DNA from: Bacteroidales bacterium | GTDB taxonomy: Bacteria; Bacteroidota; Bacteroidia; Bacteroidales; JAAYJT01 | Direction: 5' to 3' | DNA length: 55,350 bases | Assembly: GCA_012522795.1 (NCBI GenBank) | Contig: JAAYJT010000041.1 | Location: 1-55,350, forward strand | Shown: positions 18,016-27,190 of the stretch, in pieces | How positions within the stretch are numbered: the first letter of the stretch is position 1 | How the letters are laid out: each line of letters begins with the position of its first letter | The notes under the pieces: model-generated | Database searches by the model: none | What the model saw: only the letters and a program-made list of their open reading frames with translations | Told to the model about the DNA's origin: nothing | Program-made: the position numbers and the translations under genes

Positions 18016-20631
18016 TCATTGTTTTATTATGACAGTCTTCCCCGATTTGCCCGATATATCAAATGTTTTCAGCTTTATTTCCTTGTCTGATACAGCGAAA
18101 GGCTCAATCCATGTTTTCGAGCTGAACTCAACTTCTGAACCATCATCGGTATATTTAACAATGAGACCCGGTAATGATGTATTAATAAAGAGATTTCCAT
18201 CAATGATTTTAGCTCCTGGAGGAGGTATCCTGTAATTAAAACCTCCGAAAAGTTTTGAAAGCCTTGGAAGTTCTTTCTGTGCAAGAGTGTTTGCAAAAAC
18301 ATTCCATGAATCTTCAACTTGTTTTTCTCTAAGGCTTGGATTATCAGTATTTTCCCATATTCTTTCCTTCGACCATGCAGATTCAGCAAGTCCTAAAAGT
18401 TTTGGTAAGAGGTAATATTCAAGAATCTTATGATTTAAAATGGTCTCAGCCCAGTGCTGAGCCTGTATTCCCATGATGTTTTTCCGGGCTTCAGGCTTAA
18501 GCCTTTCCATATTTTTATATTCAACTTCAGTATCAATTTTATTACCCATCTGATCCTGTAAGGTAGTTGAAAAAACATTGAACGGACTGTAATGCCAGGC
18601 GTTGTATGTGTCAACGAAACCACCCCAGTAAAGCCCTGACTCTTCAGGATCTTTATTATAAGCCATATCAAAATAAAAGTTTGCAACATGGCACAAAACA
18701 ACCGGAAAATCACTGTTTGCAAGCCGATAAGCAAGGTCCTGCGACCCCCACAGATTGTTCCATACGTAAGGAATTACAGCTCCACCAGAAAATTTTTTAT
18801 TTGGTATGAATTTGCCGTTAATGTCTTTTATCAGTCCAACTTCTTCCCATCCTGACATTTGCAGACCATATTCAGCAAAAATCTCAAGTACTTTAGCTGT
18901 GAATTCTGCATGAAGGTTTGCTGTTCCGCGTTCTATTACCGATTTGTCAATTTTTTCTTTTACTATGGGTGAGCCGAGCCACGCACCATTAGCCACTTCA
19001 TCTCCGCCAATATGTAATGTTTTAAGTGGCAGCTCAGCCTCTATATACATATTTGCAATTCCACCTATTACTTTATCAATAAAATTATAAACCGATTCCA
19101 GGGCAATGTTTACAACGTTGTCGTCAAAAAGCTGAGCAGATATGTATTTTGAAGTATCATCAGGATCAATGAGCCTGAACTCATTGGCAGCCACTTCATC
19201 ACCGGATTTTAAATATTTCTGATATCTTGTTTCCATAGCTTTGATAGCTGCCCTTGCATGTCCCGGAAAATTGACTTCAGGAATAATACGAATATGATGT
19301 TTAGCAGCATATTTTAGAATTTCCAGGAATTCACCTCTTGTGTAAAAACCACTTCCTGATTTACCCTGGCTATGTGCAAAAGGTCCTGAACCATATGAAG
19401 GATGAACAGCGTTGGCATCTTTTTCAGTGTGAACCCGAAAACTACCAACTTCAGTAAGTTCCGGTAATCCGGGAATTTCCAGACGCCATCCTTCATCATC
19501 CGTTAAATGTATATGAAGCGTATTGATTTTATAAAAAGCCAGTATATCAATGATCTTAAAAACCATTTCCTTTGACTGGAAGTTTCTGGCAACATCAATA
19601 TGAACACCACGATAACCGAAACGTGGTTTGTCATTAATTGTAAGAACCTCAAGTTGAAAATTATCTGAAGGATTCAAGAATAACTCAACAGGAAGTAAAC
19701 CAAGAAGACTTTGAACTCCATAAAAGAGCCCTTTGTTTGTTGATGCTGTAATTCTTATATTGGCGTTTTTATCAACAACCAATTTGTAGGCTTCATCGTA
19801 AGCAATTGAATTATCAGAAAAATCCAGAACAAGGTCTACTGCATTTGTTTCGTTTGATTGTCCCTGCATTATTATAATATCTCCCTTGAGAATGTTTTCA
19901 AGCATATTTTTAAGATGTACTGCTTCACTTTCTGTTTTAGGGTCATAATAAATATTTAGCGGAGTTGAAAAATAAACTATGTTGCCGGTTTTGGAAATTG
20001 AAACAGGAGACGGAACAAATGGAAGAAGCTTGTCAGGCGTTAGTAAACTTAGCTTTTTGTTTTCCTCATATAAGAATGAGGGAGTTGGCAGGGGAGTATG
20101 ATCATTGTTGTGTCTGTTAACTTGCTCTAAACGTTCAAAAGGCTTAATAATGCAGTTGGTTTCAAGAATATGATCATCTTTTTTAGGTTGATGAAAAACA
20201 AAGTATAGCCCGACTGGTGCATCGGATTTTTTGATAAACCAATGACTGCATTCATAAATAATGCTTGTTTTATCTCCTGGGTCTAATATAAAATCCTTTC
20301 CCGGAACTACTCTGTACCAATCACCCGAAATTCGTTCAACTTTTGCCGTTTCATTGTCAGTTTTGTATAGTGTTCTTGCTGCCTGATTAAAGTATAGTTC
20401 CCAGTTTTTGTCGTTTAAAGTCATTTTGCTGTTGTTTTCAATTTCAAAAGCCACTTTTACAGCAGGCTTTTCAAGATAGTCATTACTTATTACCTCCCAG
20501 CTAACAATTATTTCTCCCTGTTTTGGCAGAATAGTGCGATTGCATGAAGCAAACAACATTATTAATAAAAGTAGAAAAATAAAATTTACATTGTTTGAAG
20601 TTTTTCGGTAAATGGGGCGTATTTTGTACAT
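18016..20631 (-). CDS. Beta-N-acetylhexosaminidase, GH20, lipoprotein
   Basis: Removes terminal GlcNAc or GalNAc from glycans or chitooligosaccharides. The 871-residue protein has a hydrophobic segment and lipobox-like FASC near residue 30, a chitobiase N-terminal CHB_HEX-like domain (about 40-165), a GH20b domain (about 205-335), the GH20 catalytic barrel (about 340-770) and a C-terminal CHB_HEX_C-like domain. The catalytic Asp-Glu pair sits in LHIGGDEVANGAW. Other landmarks are HIHLTDDEGWRLEIP and PEVNFPGHARA. The start has a good Shine-Dalgarno (AAAGGAG, 20640-20646 on the complement). Probably the first gene of a two-gene operon with the NagB-like fusion. Confidence 0.93.
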   Translation of the reverse strand: MYKIRPIYRKTSNNVNFIFLLLLIMLFASCNRTILPKQGEIIVSWEVISNDYLEKPAVKVAFEIENNSKMTLNDKNWELYFNQAARTLYKTDNETAKVERISGDWYRVVPGKDFILDPGDKTSIIYECSHWFIKKSDAPVGLYFVFHQPKKDDHILETNCIIKPFERLEQVNRHNNDHTPLPTPSFLYEENKKLSLLTPDKLLPFVPSPVSISKTGNIVYFSTPLNIYYDPKTESEAVHLKNMLENILKGDIIIMQGQSNETNAVDLVLDFSDNSIAYDEAYKLVVDKNANIRITASTNKGLFYGVQSLLGLLPVELFLNPSDNFQLEVLTINDKPRFGYRGVHIDVARNFQSKEMVFKIIDILAFYKINTLHIHLTDDEGWRLEIPGLPELTEVGSFRVHTEKDANAVHPSYGSGPFAHSQGKSGSGFYTRGEFLEILKYAAKHHIRIIPEVNFPGHARAAIKAMETRYQKYLKSGDEVAANEFRLIDPDDTSKYISAQLFDDNVVNIALESVYNFIDKVIGGIANMYIEAELPLKTLHIGGDEVANGAWLGSPIVKEKIDKSVIERGTANLHAEFTAKVLEIFAEYGLQMSGWEEVGLIKDINGKFIPNKKFSGGAVIPYVWNNLWGSQDLAYRLANSDFPVVLCHVANFYFDMAYNKDPEESGLYWGGFVDTYNAWHYSPFNVFSTTLQDQMGNKIDTEVEYKNMERLKPEARKNIMGIQAQHWAETILNHKILEYYLLPKLLGLAESAWSKERIWENTDNPSLREKQVEDSWNVFANTLAQKELPRLSKLFGGFNYRIPPPGAKIIDGNLFINTSLPGLIVKYTDDGSEVEFSSKTWIEPFAVSDKEIKLKTFDISGKSGKTVIIKQ

Positions 20632-20705
20632 GAATCAAACTCCTTTGTTAATTTTGCAGATGTTTTCTTGAGAACACAAAGTAAGTAGTTTTCATAATAA
20701 TTGAA

Positions 20706-23228
20706 TTGAAAATCATGAAAAAAAGTATTCTCCGACCATTGTTTTTTATACTATGTGTTTCTGTACTAATTCCATTACAGCTTTCAGCACAAAGAGCCGG
20801 TAATATTGTTGAAATATTTGGTAAGGAAAAAGCTGAGGAAACTAACAAAGGTATTATACTTCATAAGTTTACAGAGGCTCTTTTACTACAGGACGCAATT
20901 ATCCCTGGAATGCTGACAGCCGGACAGGACATCCTTTTCTGGCAAATCGCCACAGGTCGTCTTGAAAAACCGGCTGCAGGCCTGACATTAAGAGATAAAT
21001 ATAAAGATCAGACTAAACCTCTGAAGTGGAAATATATTGAGGCTGATTCAACCGGTATGTTCCGGGAGGAACTCAACCGCGGCTATCTATATACTGAGTT
21101 TGATTCGCCTGAGGACGTTATTGCTTTACTGGATGCCACGGGACATACCCGTGTATATATAAATGGAGTACCCCACGAGGGTGATCATTATGACTATGCC
21201 TGGACTTTAATCCCCTTTCATCTGAAAAAGGGTTTGAATCAGTTCATTTACACATATGGCAGGTTTCCAAGGATCAGTTCAATGATCTTATCTCCAGCAA
21301 AAGAAGTTCATTTTTTGGATTACGATTTGACGTTGCCATCAGTTATAATAGGCGAGAAAGATGTGAAGTGGGGAGCTGTAAGGGTGATGAATGCCACTAA
21401 AAATGCAATAAAAGGACTTAACATTTCCTGTACACTTGAAACCGGTGAAAATATTGTTTATCAAACTGATGATGTAATGGCATTAGGAGTTCGGAAAATA
21501 AAATTCATGATCCCTGCTCCTGCAAAACGAATTACTGCTGACAGTCTCATGGCTACTTTGGTGCTTAGTGATAAATCAGGTGCTGAAATAGATCGTATGG
21601 TCATAAAATTGAATGTGAAAGATACTAACCGCCATTATGAGAGAACTTTCCTCAGTAAAATTGATGGAAGTGTTCAGTATTACAGTGTTGCTCCGTCATT
21701 GTCAACCGATGCAAATCAGGCTTTCGTACTTTCTGTTCATGGGGCTTCAGTAGAGGCTACAAATCAGAGCAGAGCCTATCGTCAAAAGGACTGGGCTTAT
21801 ATTGTAGCTCCCACAAACCGTCGTCCTTTTGGTTTTAACTGGGAAGAATGGGGCAGGATGGATGCTCTGGAAGTATTGGAAAATGCTCGTCAGATCTATA
21901 AAACCGATCCATCTCGTACTTATCTTGTCGGACATTCCATGGGTGGACATGGTAGCTGGTATCTTGGAGCGACTTATCCTGATAAATGGGCTGCTATTGC
22001 TCCCGCAGCCGGATACCCGGATGTTATTGCTTACAGGAGAACTGGTTCTGACTCATTAATCAGAAATAATCCGCATTTTGAAATGATGTACCGGGGCGCA
22101 CTTTCAGGCAGAACAATGGATCTGGCTTTGAATTATCTACAATCAGGAGTATATATATTGCATGGCGATGCCGATGCTGTTGTGCCGGTTGAGCAGGCAA
22201 GAAGAATGAGAGGAGTTTTGGGCGATTTTCATAATAATTTTTGTTACTACGAATATCCAGGAGGTTCACATTGGTACGGTGATCATAGTGTTGACTGGCC
22301 CCCGCTTTTCGATTTTCTGAAACAAAATACTATCCCTGCGTTGACTGAAGTTGACAGCCTTGAATTTATAACAGCTTCACCGGGCGTATCATCAACTAAC
22401 TACTGGATTCAGATAAATCAGCAGATAACACCATATCAGCATTCAAAAATTAAAGCCGTTAAGCATAATGATACTATTAACATAAAGGTTGATAATATAA
22501 ATGGATTATCAGTTTTTGCATCCAGGCTAAATATTGAAGAACAGCCTGTTATCATCATAGATGAGCAGATCATTACCGGAGTAAAAGGTGAGGATATTAT
22601 TCTGAAACTTGAAAATGATGAATGGACCAGGATTGACAAGATTGATGTAAAAGAGAAATATCCACAGCGTTATGGCGGATTTAAACTTGCATTTGATAAT
22701 AATGTGGTGTTTGTTTATGCAACTAATGGTAGTAAAGCCGCTAACGAATGGTACTATCAAAAGGCTTTGTATGATGCTGAAACATTTCTGTATCGTGGTA
22801 ACAGTTCAGTTGATGTTATTTCTGACAGAGAATTTTCGCCTGAGAAATATAAGGACAGGAATGTAATCATATACGGAAATGCTGACAATCACATTGCCTG
22901 GAACATGCTTTTGGGTATGTGCCCGGTGAAGGTTAACAATGATGGGATTAAATTTGGAAAACAATTTTATAAAGGTGATGACCTCGGTGCCCTGTTTGTT
23001 TATCCTCGTGCTGACAGCGAAGTAGCAAGTGTTGGAGTGGTCGCAGGAACAGGTGAAAAGGGCATGATGGCAGCATATACAAACGAATATTTTTCAGGTA
23101 TTACCGGATTCCCTGATTTGATGATCTTCAATACTGACTGGATAAAAGATGGACTGGACGGAGCTAAGATTTCAGGATTTTTTGGTTATGACTGGAGTAT
23201 TGAAAAAGGACAATGGCGGGGAAGGTAG
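20706..23228 (+). CDS. Secreted alpha/beta hydrolase (prolyl oligopeptidase/esterase type)
   Basis: Exported serine hydrolase of 840 residues. A signal peptide (1-26, ending LSAQ) precedes a beta-rich N-terminal half (about 30-330) and an alpha/beta-hydrolase domain (about 335-550). The nucleophile elbow is GHSMGGHGSW, the acid is in LHGDADAVVPVEQAR, and the His is in YPGGSHWYGDHS. The remaining about 290 residues form a further domain I do not recognise (NVIIYGNADNHIAWNMLL). Substrate could be a peptide, a sugar ester or another ester. It is divergent from the GH20 operon, and a TAATTTTG box (20649-20656) with TTTG 22 nt upstream may be its promoter. Confidence 0.82.
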   Translation: MKIMKKSILRPLFFILCVSVLIPLQLSAQRAGNIVEIFGKEKAEETNKGIILHKFTEALLLQDAIIPGMLTAGQDILFWQIATGRLEKPAAGLTLRDKYKDQTKPLKWKYIEADSTGMFREELNRGYLYTEFDSPEDVIALLDATGHTRVYINGVPHEGDHYDYAWTLIPFHLKKGLNQFIYTYGRFPRISSMILSPAKEVHFLDYDLTLPSVIIGEKDVKWGAVRVMNATKNAIKGLNISCTLETGENIVYQTDDVMALGVRKIKFMIPAPAKRITADSLMATLVLSDKSGAEIDRMVIKLNVKDTNRHYERTFLSKIDGSVQYYSVAPSLSTDANQAFVLSVHGASVEATNQSRAYRQKDWAYIVAPTNRRPFGFNWEEWGRMDALEVLENARQIYKTDPSRTYLVGHSMGGHGSWYLGATYPDKWAAIAPAAGYPDVIAYRRTGSDSLIRNNPHFEMMYRGALSGRTMDLALNYLQSGVYILHGDADAVVPVEQARRMRGVLGDFHNNFCYYEYPGGSHWYGDHSVDWPPLFDFLKQNTIPALTEVDSLEFITASPGVSSTNYWIQINQQITPYQHSKIKAVKHNDTINIKVDNINGLSVFASRLNIEEQPVIIIDEQIITGVKGEDIILKLENDEWTRIDKIDVKEKYPQRYGGFKLAFDNNVVFVYATNGSKAANEWYYQKALYDAETFLYRGNSSVDVISDREFSPEKYKDRNVIIYGNADNHIAWNMLLGMCPVKVNNDGIKFGKQFYKGDDLGALFVYPRADSEVASVGVVAGTGEKGMMAAYTNEYFSGITGFPDLMIFNTDWIKDGLDGAKISGFFGYDWSIEKGQWRGR

Positions 23229-23389
23229 AGCTATTCTTGTTTTTTATGAACCTGTGTCCGGTATTTTCATTTGTTTTTTTAAGGTTTTTTAAGAGTATTA
23301 CGAACAATTAACAAAGCTCTTTTTACGTTTAATATTTAGACTTTTTGAGTTCTGTAAACCTTTTGTTTCATCCTTAAATCCATATAGTC

Positions 23390-23578
23390 ATGCTGGAGTA
23401 CACCAAAACAATATTACAGAAGGTAAGTTTTAGCAAAGAACTTTTTTCAAGGGAATTACGCAAATCTTTTAAATGGCTGCAGAAAGATGAGCTGATCATG
23501 CTGTATGCCTGGTGTCTTTTAAATTTTAACGAATCATATCAGGATATAATTCGTGAGGTTTTTGAAAATTTAGGCTAA
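23390..23578 (+). CDS. Small hypothetical helical protein
   Basis: Product of 62 residues, no signal peptide or membrane segment. The sequence is predicted to be mostly helical, charged and aromatic (FSRELRKSFKWLQKDELIML, then FNESYQDIIREVFEN). From memory a short protein of this pattern (MLEYTK start, FxKEL, WLxxxE) recurs in Bacteroidales, but I could not check. A convincing terminator follows the stop by 25 nt, which supports a real transcription unit. Function unknown. Confidence 0.6.
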   Translation: MLEYTKTILQKVSFSKELFSRELRKSFKWLQKDELIMLYAWCLLNFNESYQDIIREVFENLG

Positions 23579-23603
23579 TTAAAATTAATCAAGATTTAAC
23601 CTG

Positions 23604-23638
23604 CCCCGCATGAATAAACATTGCGGGGTTTATTTTTG
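23604..23638 (+). terminator. Rho-independent terminator
   Basis: CCCCGCA (23604-23610) and TGCGGGG (23622-23628) form a 7-bp GC-rich stem followed by TTTATTTTTG, just after the 62-residue gene. Confidence 0.75.
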
Positions 23639-23667
23639 CCTGAACCTCAATTCTTTATCATAATTTA

Positions 23668-23697
23668 TTGTCAATATTAATTAAGGATGTATTTTTG
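23668..23697 (+). promoter_or_regulatory. Promoter upstream of purB
   Basis: TTG (23668-23670), 19 nt, TATTTTTG (23690-23697): an exact match to the phylum consensus. It would give purB a leader of about 130 nt (23704-23833), in which I see no recognisable riboswitch. Confidence 0.65.
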
Positions 23698-23833
23698 CAA
23701 TAACACGGGGTTGTGATTTTGTAATAATCCGGTGGAACTTTTTAATCTGTTAAAGAATATTTTGAATACGTATCTTCAATAAAAATTGAATTTATAAACC
23801 TGTTTGTCGTAAGCCCTTAAACTTCAATAGCAT

Positions 23834-25174
23834 ATGGAATCAAATCTTTACTCAATTTCGCCTATAGATGGTCGTTATCGCAATCAAACCGGAATACTTG
23901 CTTCTTATTTTTCTGAAGCAGCTCTGATTCGTTATCGGGTCATGGTTGAGATTGAATATTTTATTGCACTTTGTAAAGTTGGAATTCCACAGCTTTCAGG
24001 GTTCAAACATGAGGATTTTGAAATTTTGAGAAATGTTTTTTACTCGTTTACAACTGAAGATGCGCTAAAAGTGAAAGAAATAGAACAGATAACCAATCAT
24101 GATGTCAAAGCCGTTGAGTATTTTCTTAAGGAAATATTTGATAAAAACGGCTGGCAGGATTATCGCGAATTCATTCATTTCGGGCTTACTTCACAGGATC
24201 TGAACAATACATCACAACCCTATGCTGTGAAGACTGCTCATGAATTGGTTTTGCAGCCGCTATTAAAGGATGTTTATAAAGCTGTTTTAAAAAAAGCTGA
24301 AGAATATAATGATGTTCCTATGTTAGCCCGCACACATGGTCAGCCGGCTTCACCAACCCGCTTGGGCAAAGAATTTATGGTTTTTGCCGAGAGGATTAAA
24401 AATCAGTTGGAAATGCTTGAAAAGATCCCTTTTACCGCAAAATTTGGAGGAGCTACAGGAAACTTTAATGCTCATTTTGCTGCTTATCCTGAAATTGACT
24501 GGAAAGAATTTGCAAATAGTTTTATTTCCAGGTCATTTGGACTTCAGCGCCAGCAAACTACAACCCAGGTTGAGCACTATGATTATCTGGCTGCTTATTT
24601 TGATAATCTAAAACGTATCAATACCATTTTAATTGATATATGTCGTGATATATGGACTTATGTTTCAATGGATTATTTCAGTCAGAAGATCAAAGCAAAT
24701 GAAGTGGGCTCATCAGCAATGCCGCATAAAGTTAATCCGATTGATTTTGAGAATGCCGAAGGTAATCTGGGTATTGCCAATGCCTTATTTGAATTTTTTT
24801 CTACGAAATTGCCAATTTCACGACTGCAACGCGATTTAACTGACAGTACAGTAATGCGCAATATAGGTGTTTCCATTGCACATACTGTTATTGCATTGCG
24901 TTCGATACTAAAAGGACTAGATAAGTTAATGCTTAACAATGAAGTAATCACCAATGATTTGGAAAATAACTGGGCTGTGATTGCTGAAGGAATTCAAAGT
25001 ATTCTGCGGCGCGAAAACTATCCTAATCCATACGAAGCTCTTAAAGAACTGACACGTACTAACGAAGTCATAAATAAAGAAACGTTACATCGTTTTATTG
25101 AAACATTGGCTGTTACTGAAAAAGTGAAATCAGAATTAAAATCTCTTACACCATTGAACTACCTTGGTATTTAA
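23834..25174 (+). CDS. purB: Adenylosuccinate lyase
   Basis: Acts twice in purine synthesis: SAICAR to AICAR plus fumarate, and adenylosuccinate to AMP plus fumarate. The 446-residue protein begins with the PurB signature NLYSISPIDGRYRNQT, has the HFGLTSQDLNNTS segment, the ARTHGQPASPTRLGKE segment with the catalytic His, and the flexible signature loop GSSAMPHKVNPIDFENAEGN (about 295-315). The longer E. coli-like subgroup fits by start and length. Monocistronic. Confidence 0.97.
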   Translation: MESNLYSISPIDGRYRNQTGILASYFSEAALIRYRVMVEIEYFIALCKVGIPQLSGFKHEDFEILRNVFYSFTTEDALKVKEIEQITNHDVKAVEYFLKEIFDKNGWQDYREFIHFGLTSQDLNNTSQPYAVKTAHELVLQPLLKDVYKAVLKKAEEYNDVPMLARTHGQPASPTRLGKEFMVFAERIKNQLEMLEKIPFTAKFGGATGNFNAHFAAYPEIDWKEFANSFISRSFGLQRQQTTTQVEHYDYLAAYFDNLKRINTILIDICRDIWTYVSMDYFSQKIKANEVGSSAMPHKVNPIDFENAEGNLGIANALFEFFSTKLPISRLQRDLTDSTVMRNIGVSIAHTVIALRSILKGLDKLMLNNEVITNDLENNWAVIAEGIQSILRRENYPNPYEALKELTRTNEVINKETLHRFIETLAVTEKVKSELKSLTPLNYLGI

Positions 25175-25529
25175 ATGTTTAGTACAGTCAGGCTGAGAAA
25201 GGGATACTGTTAAAAGCTTCTGCTTTGTTTTGAGATTTATTTAACGGTTATTGAGTGAAAGAGGATACTTAATGAATATTGAGCTTGAGTAATAAAAATA
25301 GGGTTTAACTCAGCCTGTAAGTTGATAATTTGTTTATGGTTCGAAGAAATACATTGCTCTTTTAAAAACCTGTAAAAGTATGTCCGAGTGTTAATTATCA
25401 CATAATAAGTGTTTTATGGTAGTTGTAGGTTCAACAACATATTCAGTTCTTTAAATAAATAATTTTTATTTTTGCCGTTTTAATTTTTGGCGCAGAAAGC
25501 GCCTGTTTTTAACCAAATTATTTTAATTT
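25175..25529 (+). promoter_or_regulatory. Intergenic region with probable ompP1 promoter and 5'-UTR hairpin
   Basis: This 355-nt gap has no convincing ORF. Near its end TATTTTTG (25467-25474) is a -7-type box, though no good TTG lies 19-21 nt upstream. It is followed by a small hairpin, GGCGC (25489-25493) and GCGCC (25499-25503), in the expected leader of the porin gene, about 26 nt before its ATG. The first 290 nt hold nothing I recognise. Confidence 0.45.
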
Positions 25530-27125
25530 ATGAAAAAAGCAGTTTTCACCCTTAGTGCACTGGCAATGACAATTTCGTTAATTGCTGGTGGCATTGTTCA
25601 CAACACCAACCAGAGTGCATCATTTATCAGGATACCTGTTCGTGATGCAGCTTTTGGTATCGATGCCGTATATTATAATCCGGCAGGTTTGTTCCGGCTG
25701 AATGATGGTTTTCATTTATCGCTCAGCAATCAATACATCTCCCAGAACCGGAATATAAAAAGTACTTTTCCGGGTATGAATCTCAATGAATTTGAAGGAA
25801 GTGTCACAGCCCCTGTTTTCCCTACTGCATATGCAGTTTACAAAAAAAACAGATTTGCATTTTCTCTGGGATTTAACCCTATTGGTGGAGGTGGCAGTGC
25901 ATTATTTGAAAAAGGTTTGCCTTCTTTTGAAATGCAGCCATCCATGATACCTGCATCGCTTACAGCAGCAGGTATTCCCACATCACAATACAGTCTTGAT
26001 ACCGAGTTTGAAGGCAAATCAATTTATTATGGTTTTCAGGGAGGTGTGTCATATAAGGTTAGAGACGAAATATCATTTAGTGTGGGATTAAGATATGTGT
26101 CATTGTCAAACTCCTATACGGGTTTTTTAAAGAATATTATGATTAACCCGAATTATCCTGTTATTGGCTATTCAGGCTCAATGGTTCCGGCTACAACATT
26201 TTTCAATGACTTATCAACTTACTTAATAGGTGTTTCAAACGCCCTGGATAATACCGGAAATAGTTTGCAAAAAATCATTGATAACGGATATGGCAATACA
26301 CCGTTGGCAAATGGAACTATGATAGGAATGAGCCCTGAGCAGATTGCAGCTCTTCAGGGCGGAATTACGCAAGTTGGTGGGGATCCGACAGGAATGACCA
26401 TTGCTCAGGCTCAGCAGTTTTATTACGGTGCATCTGCACAATTTGATGCAAATTCTAAAACAATGGCTAATAACGCTATTGCAACAAGCGATAAAGGAGT
26501 TGACGCCACACAAAAAGGATCAGCCCTTATACCTATTATCGGTATGAACCTCCAGTTTACTGAGAACTTCAATATGTCAGTAAAATATGAATTCAAGGCT
26601 AAAGTTGATGTAGAAAACGACACTAAGAAAGATGATGTGGGAATGTTTCCTGATAAGGCTAAGGTTCCCAGCGATATTCCTGGTATGATTTCAGTAGGTC
26701 TGCAGTATGCTCCTATTGAAAGGCTGAAAATTCATGCCGGTTTCCATCAGTACTTCGATCGTAAAGTACAGTATGGAAAACAAATCAACAATCAATATGT
26801 TGACAATTACGATGTTATGAGCGATGACTATAAGGAATACGGATTAGGCCTTGAGTTTGCCATTACTAAAAAGTTGCTCGTAAGTGCAGGATATTTAAGA
26901 ACCCAAACCGGCGTAAAAGAAATCTATCAGTCCGATCTTGACCATAGCCTCTCAACTAATAGTTTTGCCGGCGGTTTCAGATATAATTTCACTGAAAAGA
27001 TTGGCGTTGACCTTGGTATTATGAATACAAAATACAACGAAGATACCAGGGATTTTGGCTTGTATAAAGAAACATATAATCGCAAAAATTTTGTTGCGGC
27101 ATTGGGAATTGATATTAGCTTCTAA
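25530..27125 (+). CDS. OmpP1/FadL/TodX family outer-membrane protein
   Basis: Beta-barrel transporter for hydrophobic compounds such as fatty acids, 531 residues. The signal peptide (1-19) is followed by the lineage-typical plug region (QSASFIRIPVRDAAFGIDAVYYNPAG, split here: the NPAG motif is the FadL hallmark), a series of amphipathic strands with alternating aromatic residues, and a C-terminal Phe (GIDISF) as expected of a BAM substrate. A Gly/Ala/Gln-rich insertion at about 230-330 lies between strands and is probably an extracellular loop. Cargo is not deducible. A strong terminator follows. Confidence 0.9.
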   Translation: MKKAVFTLSALAMTISLIAGGIVHNTNQSASFIRIPVRDAAFGIDAVYYNPAGLFRLNDGFHLSLSNQYISQNRNIKSTFPGMNLNEFEGSVTAPVFPTAYAVYKKNRFAFSLGFNPIGGGGSALFEKGLPSFEMQPSMIPASLTAAGIPTSQYSLDTEFEGKSIYYGFQGGVSYKVRDEISFSVGLRYVSLSNSYTGFLKNIMINPNYPVIGYSGSMVPATTFFNDLSTYLIGVSNALDNTGNSLQKIIDNGYGNTPLANGTMIGMSPEQIAALQGGITQVGGDPTGMTIAQAQQFYYGASAQFDANSKTMANNAIATSDKGVDATQKGSALIPIIGMNLQFTENFNMSVKYEFKAKVDVENDTKKDDVGMFPDKAKVPSDIPGMISVGLQYAPIERLKIHAGFHQYFDRKVQYGKQINNQYVDNYDVMSDDYKEYGLGLEFAITKKLLVSAGYLRTQTGVKEIYQSDLDHSLSTNSFAGGFRYNFTEKIGVDLGIMNTKYNEDTRDFGLYKETYNRKNFVAALGIDISF

Positions 27126-27148
27126 AGTTTTTAGTGATAATTCATTAC

Positions 27149-27178
27149 AAAGAAGCCGGCATTTTTGCCGGCTTCTTT
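27149..27178. terminator. Strong bidirectional terminator
   Basis: A perfect 12-bp stem, AAAGAAGCCGGC (27149-27160) and GCCGGCTTCTTT (27167-27178), with a 6-nt ATTTTT loop. It serves the porin gene on the plus strand and the GH13 gene on the minus strand. Confidence 0.88.
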
Positions 27179-27190
27179 GCTTTAATGACT

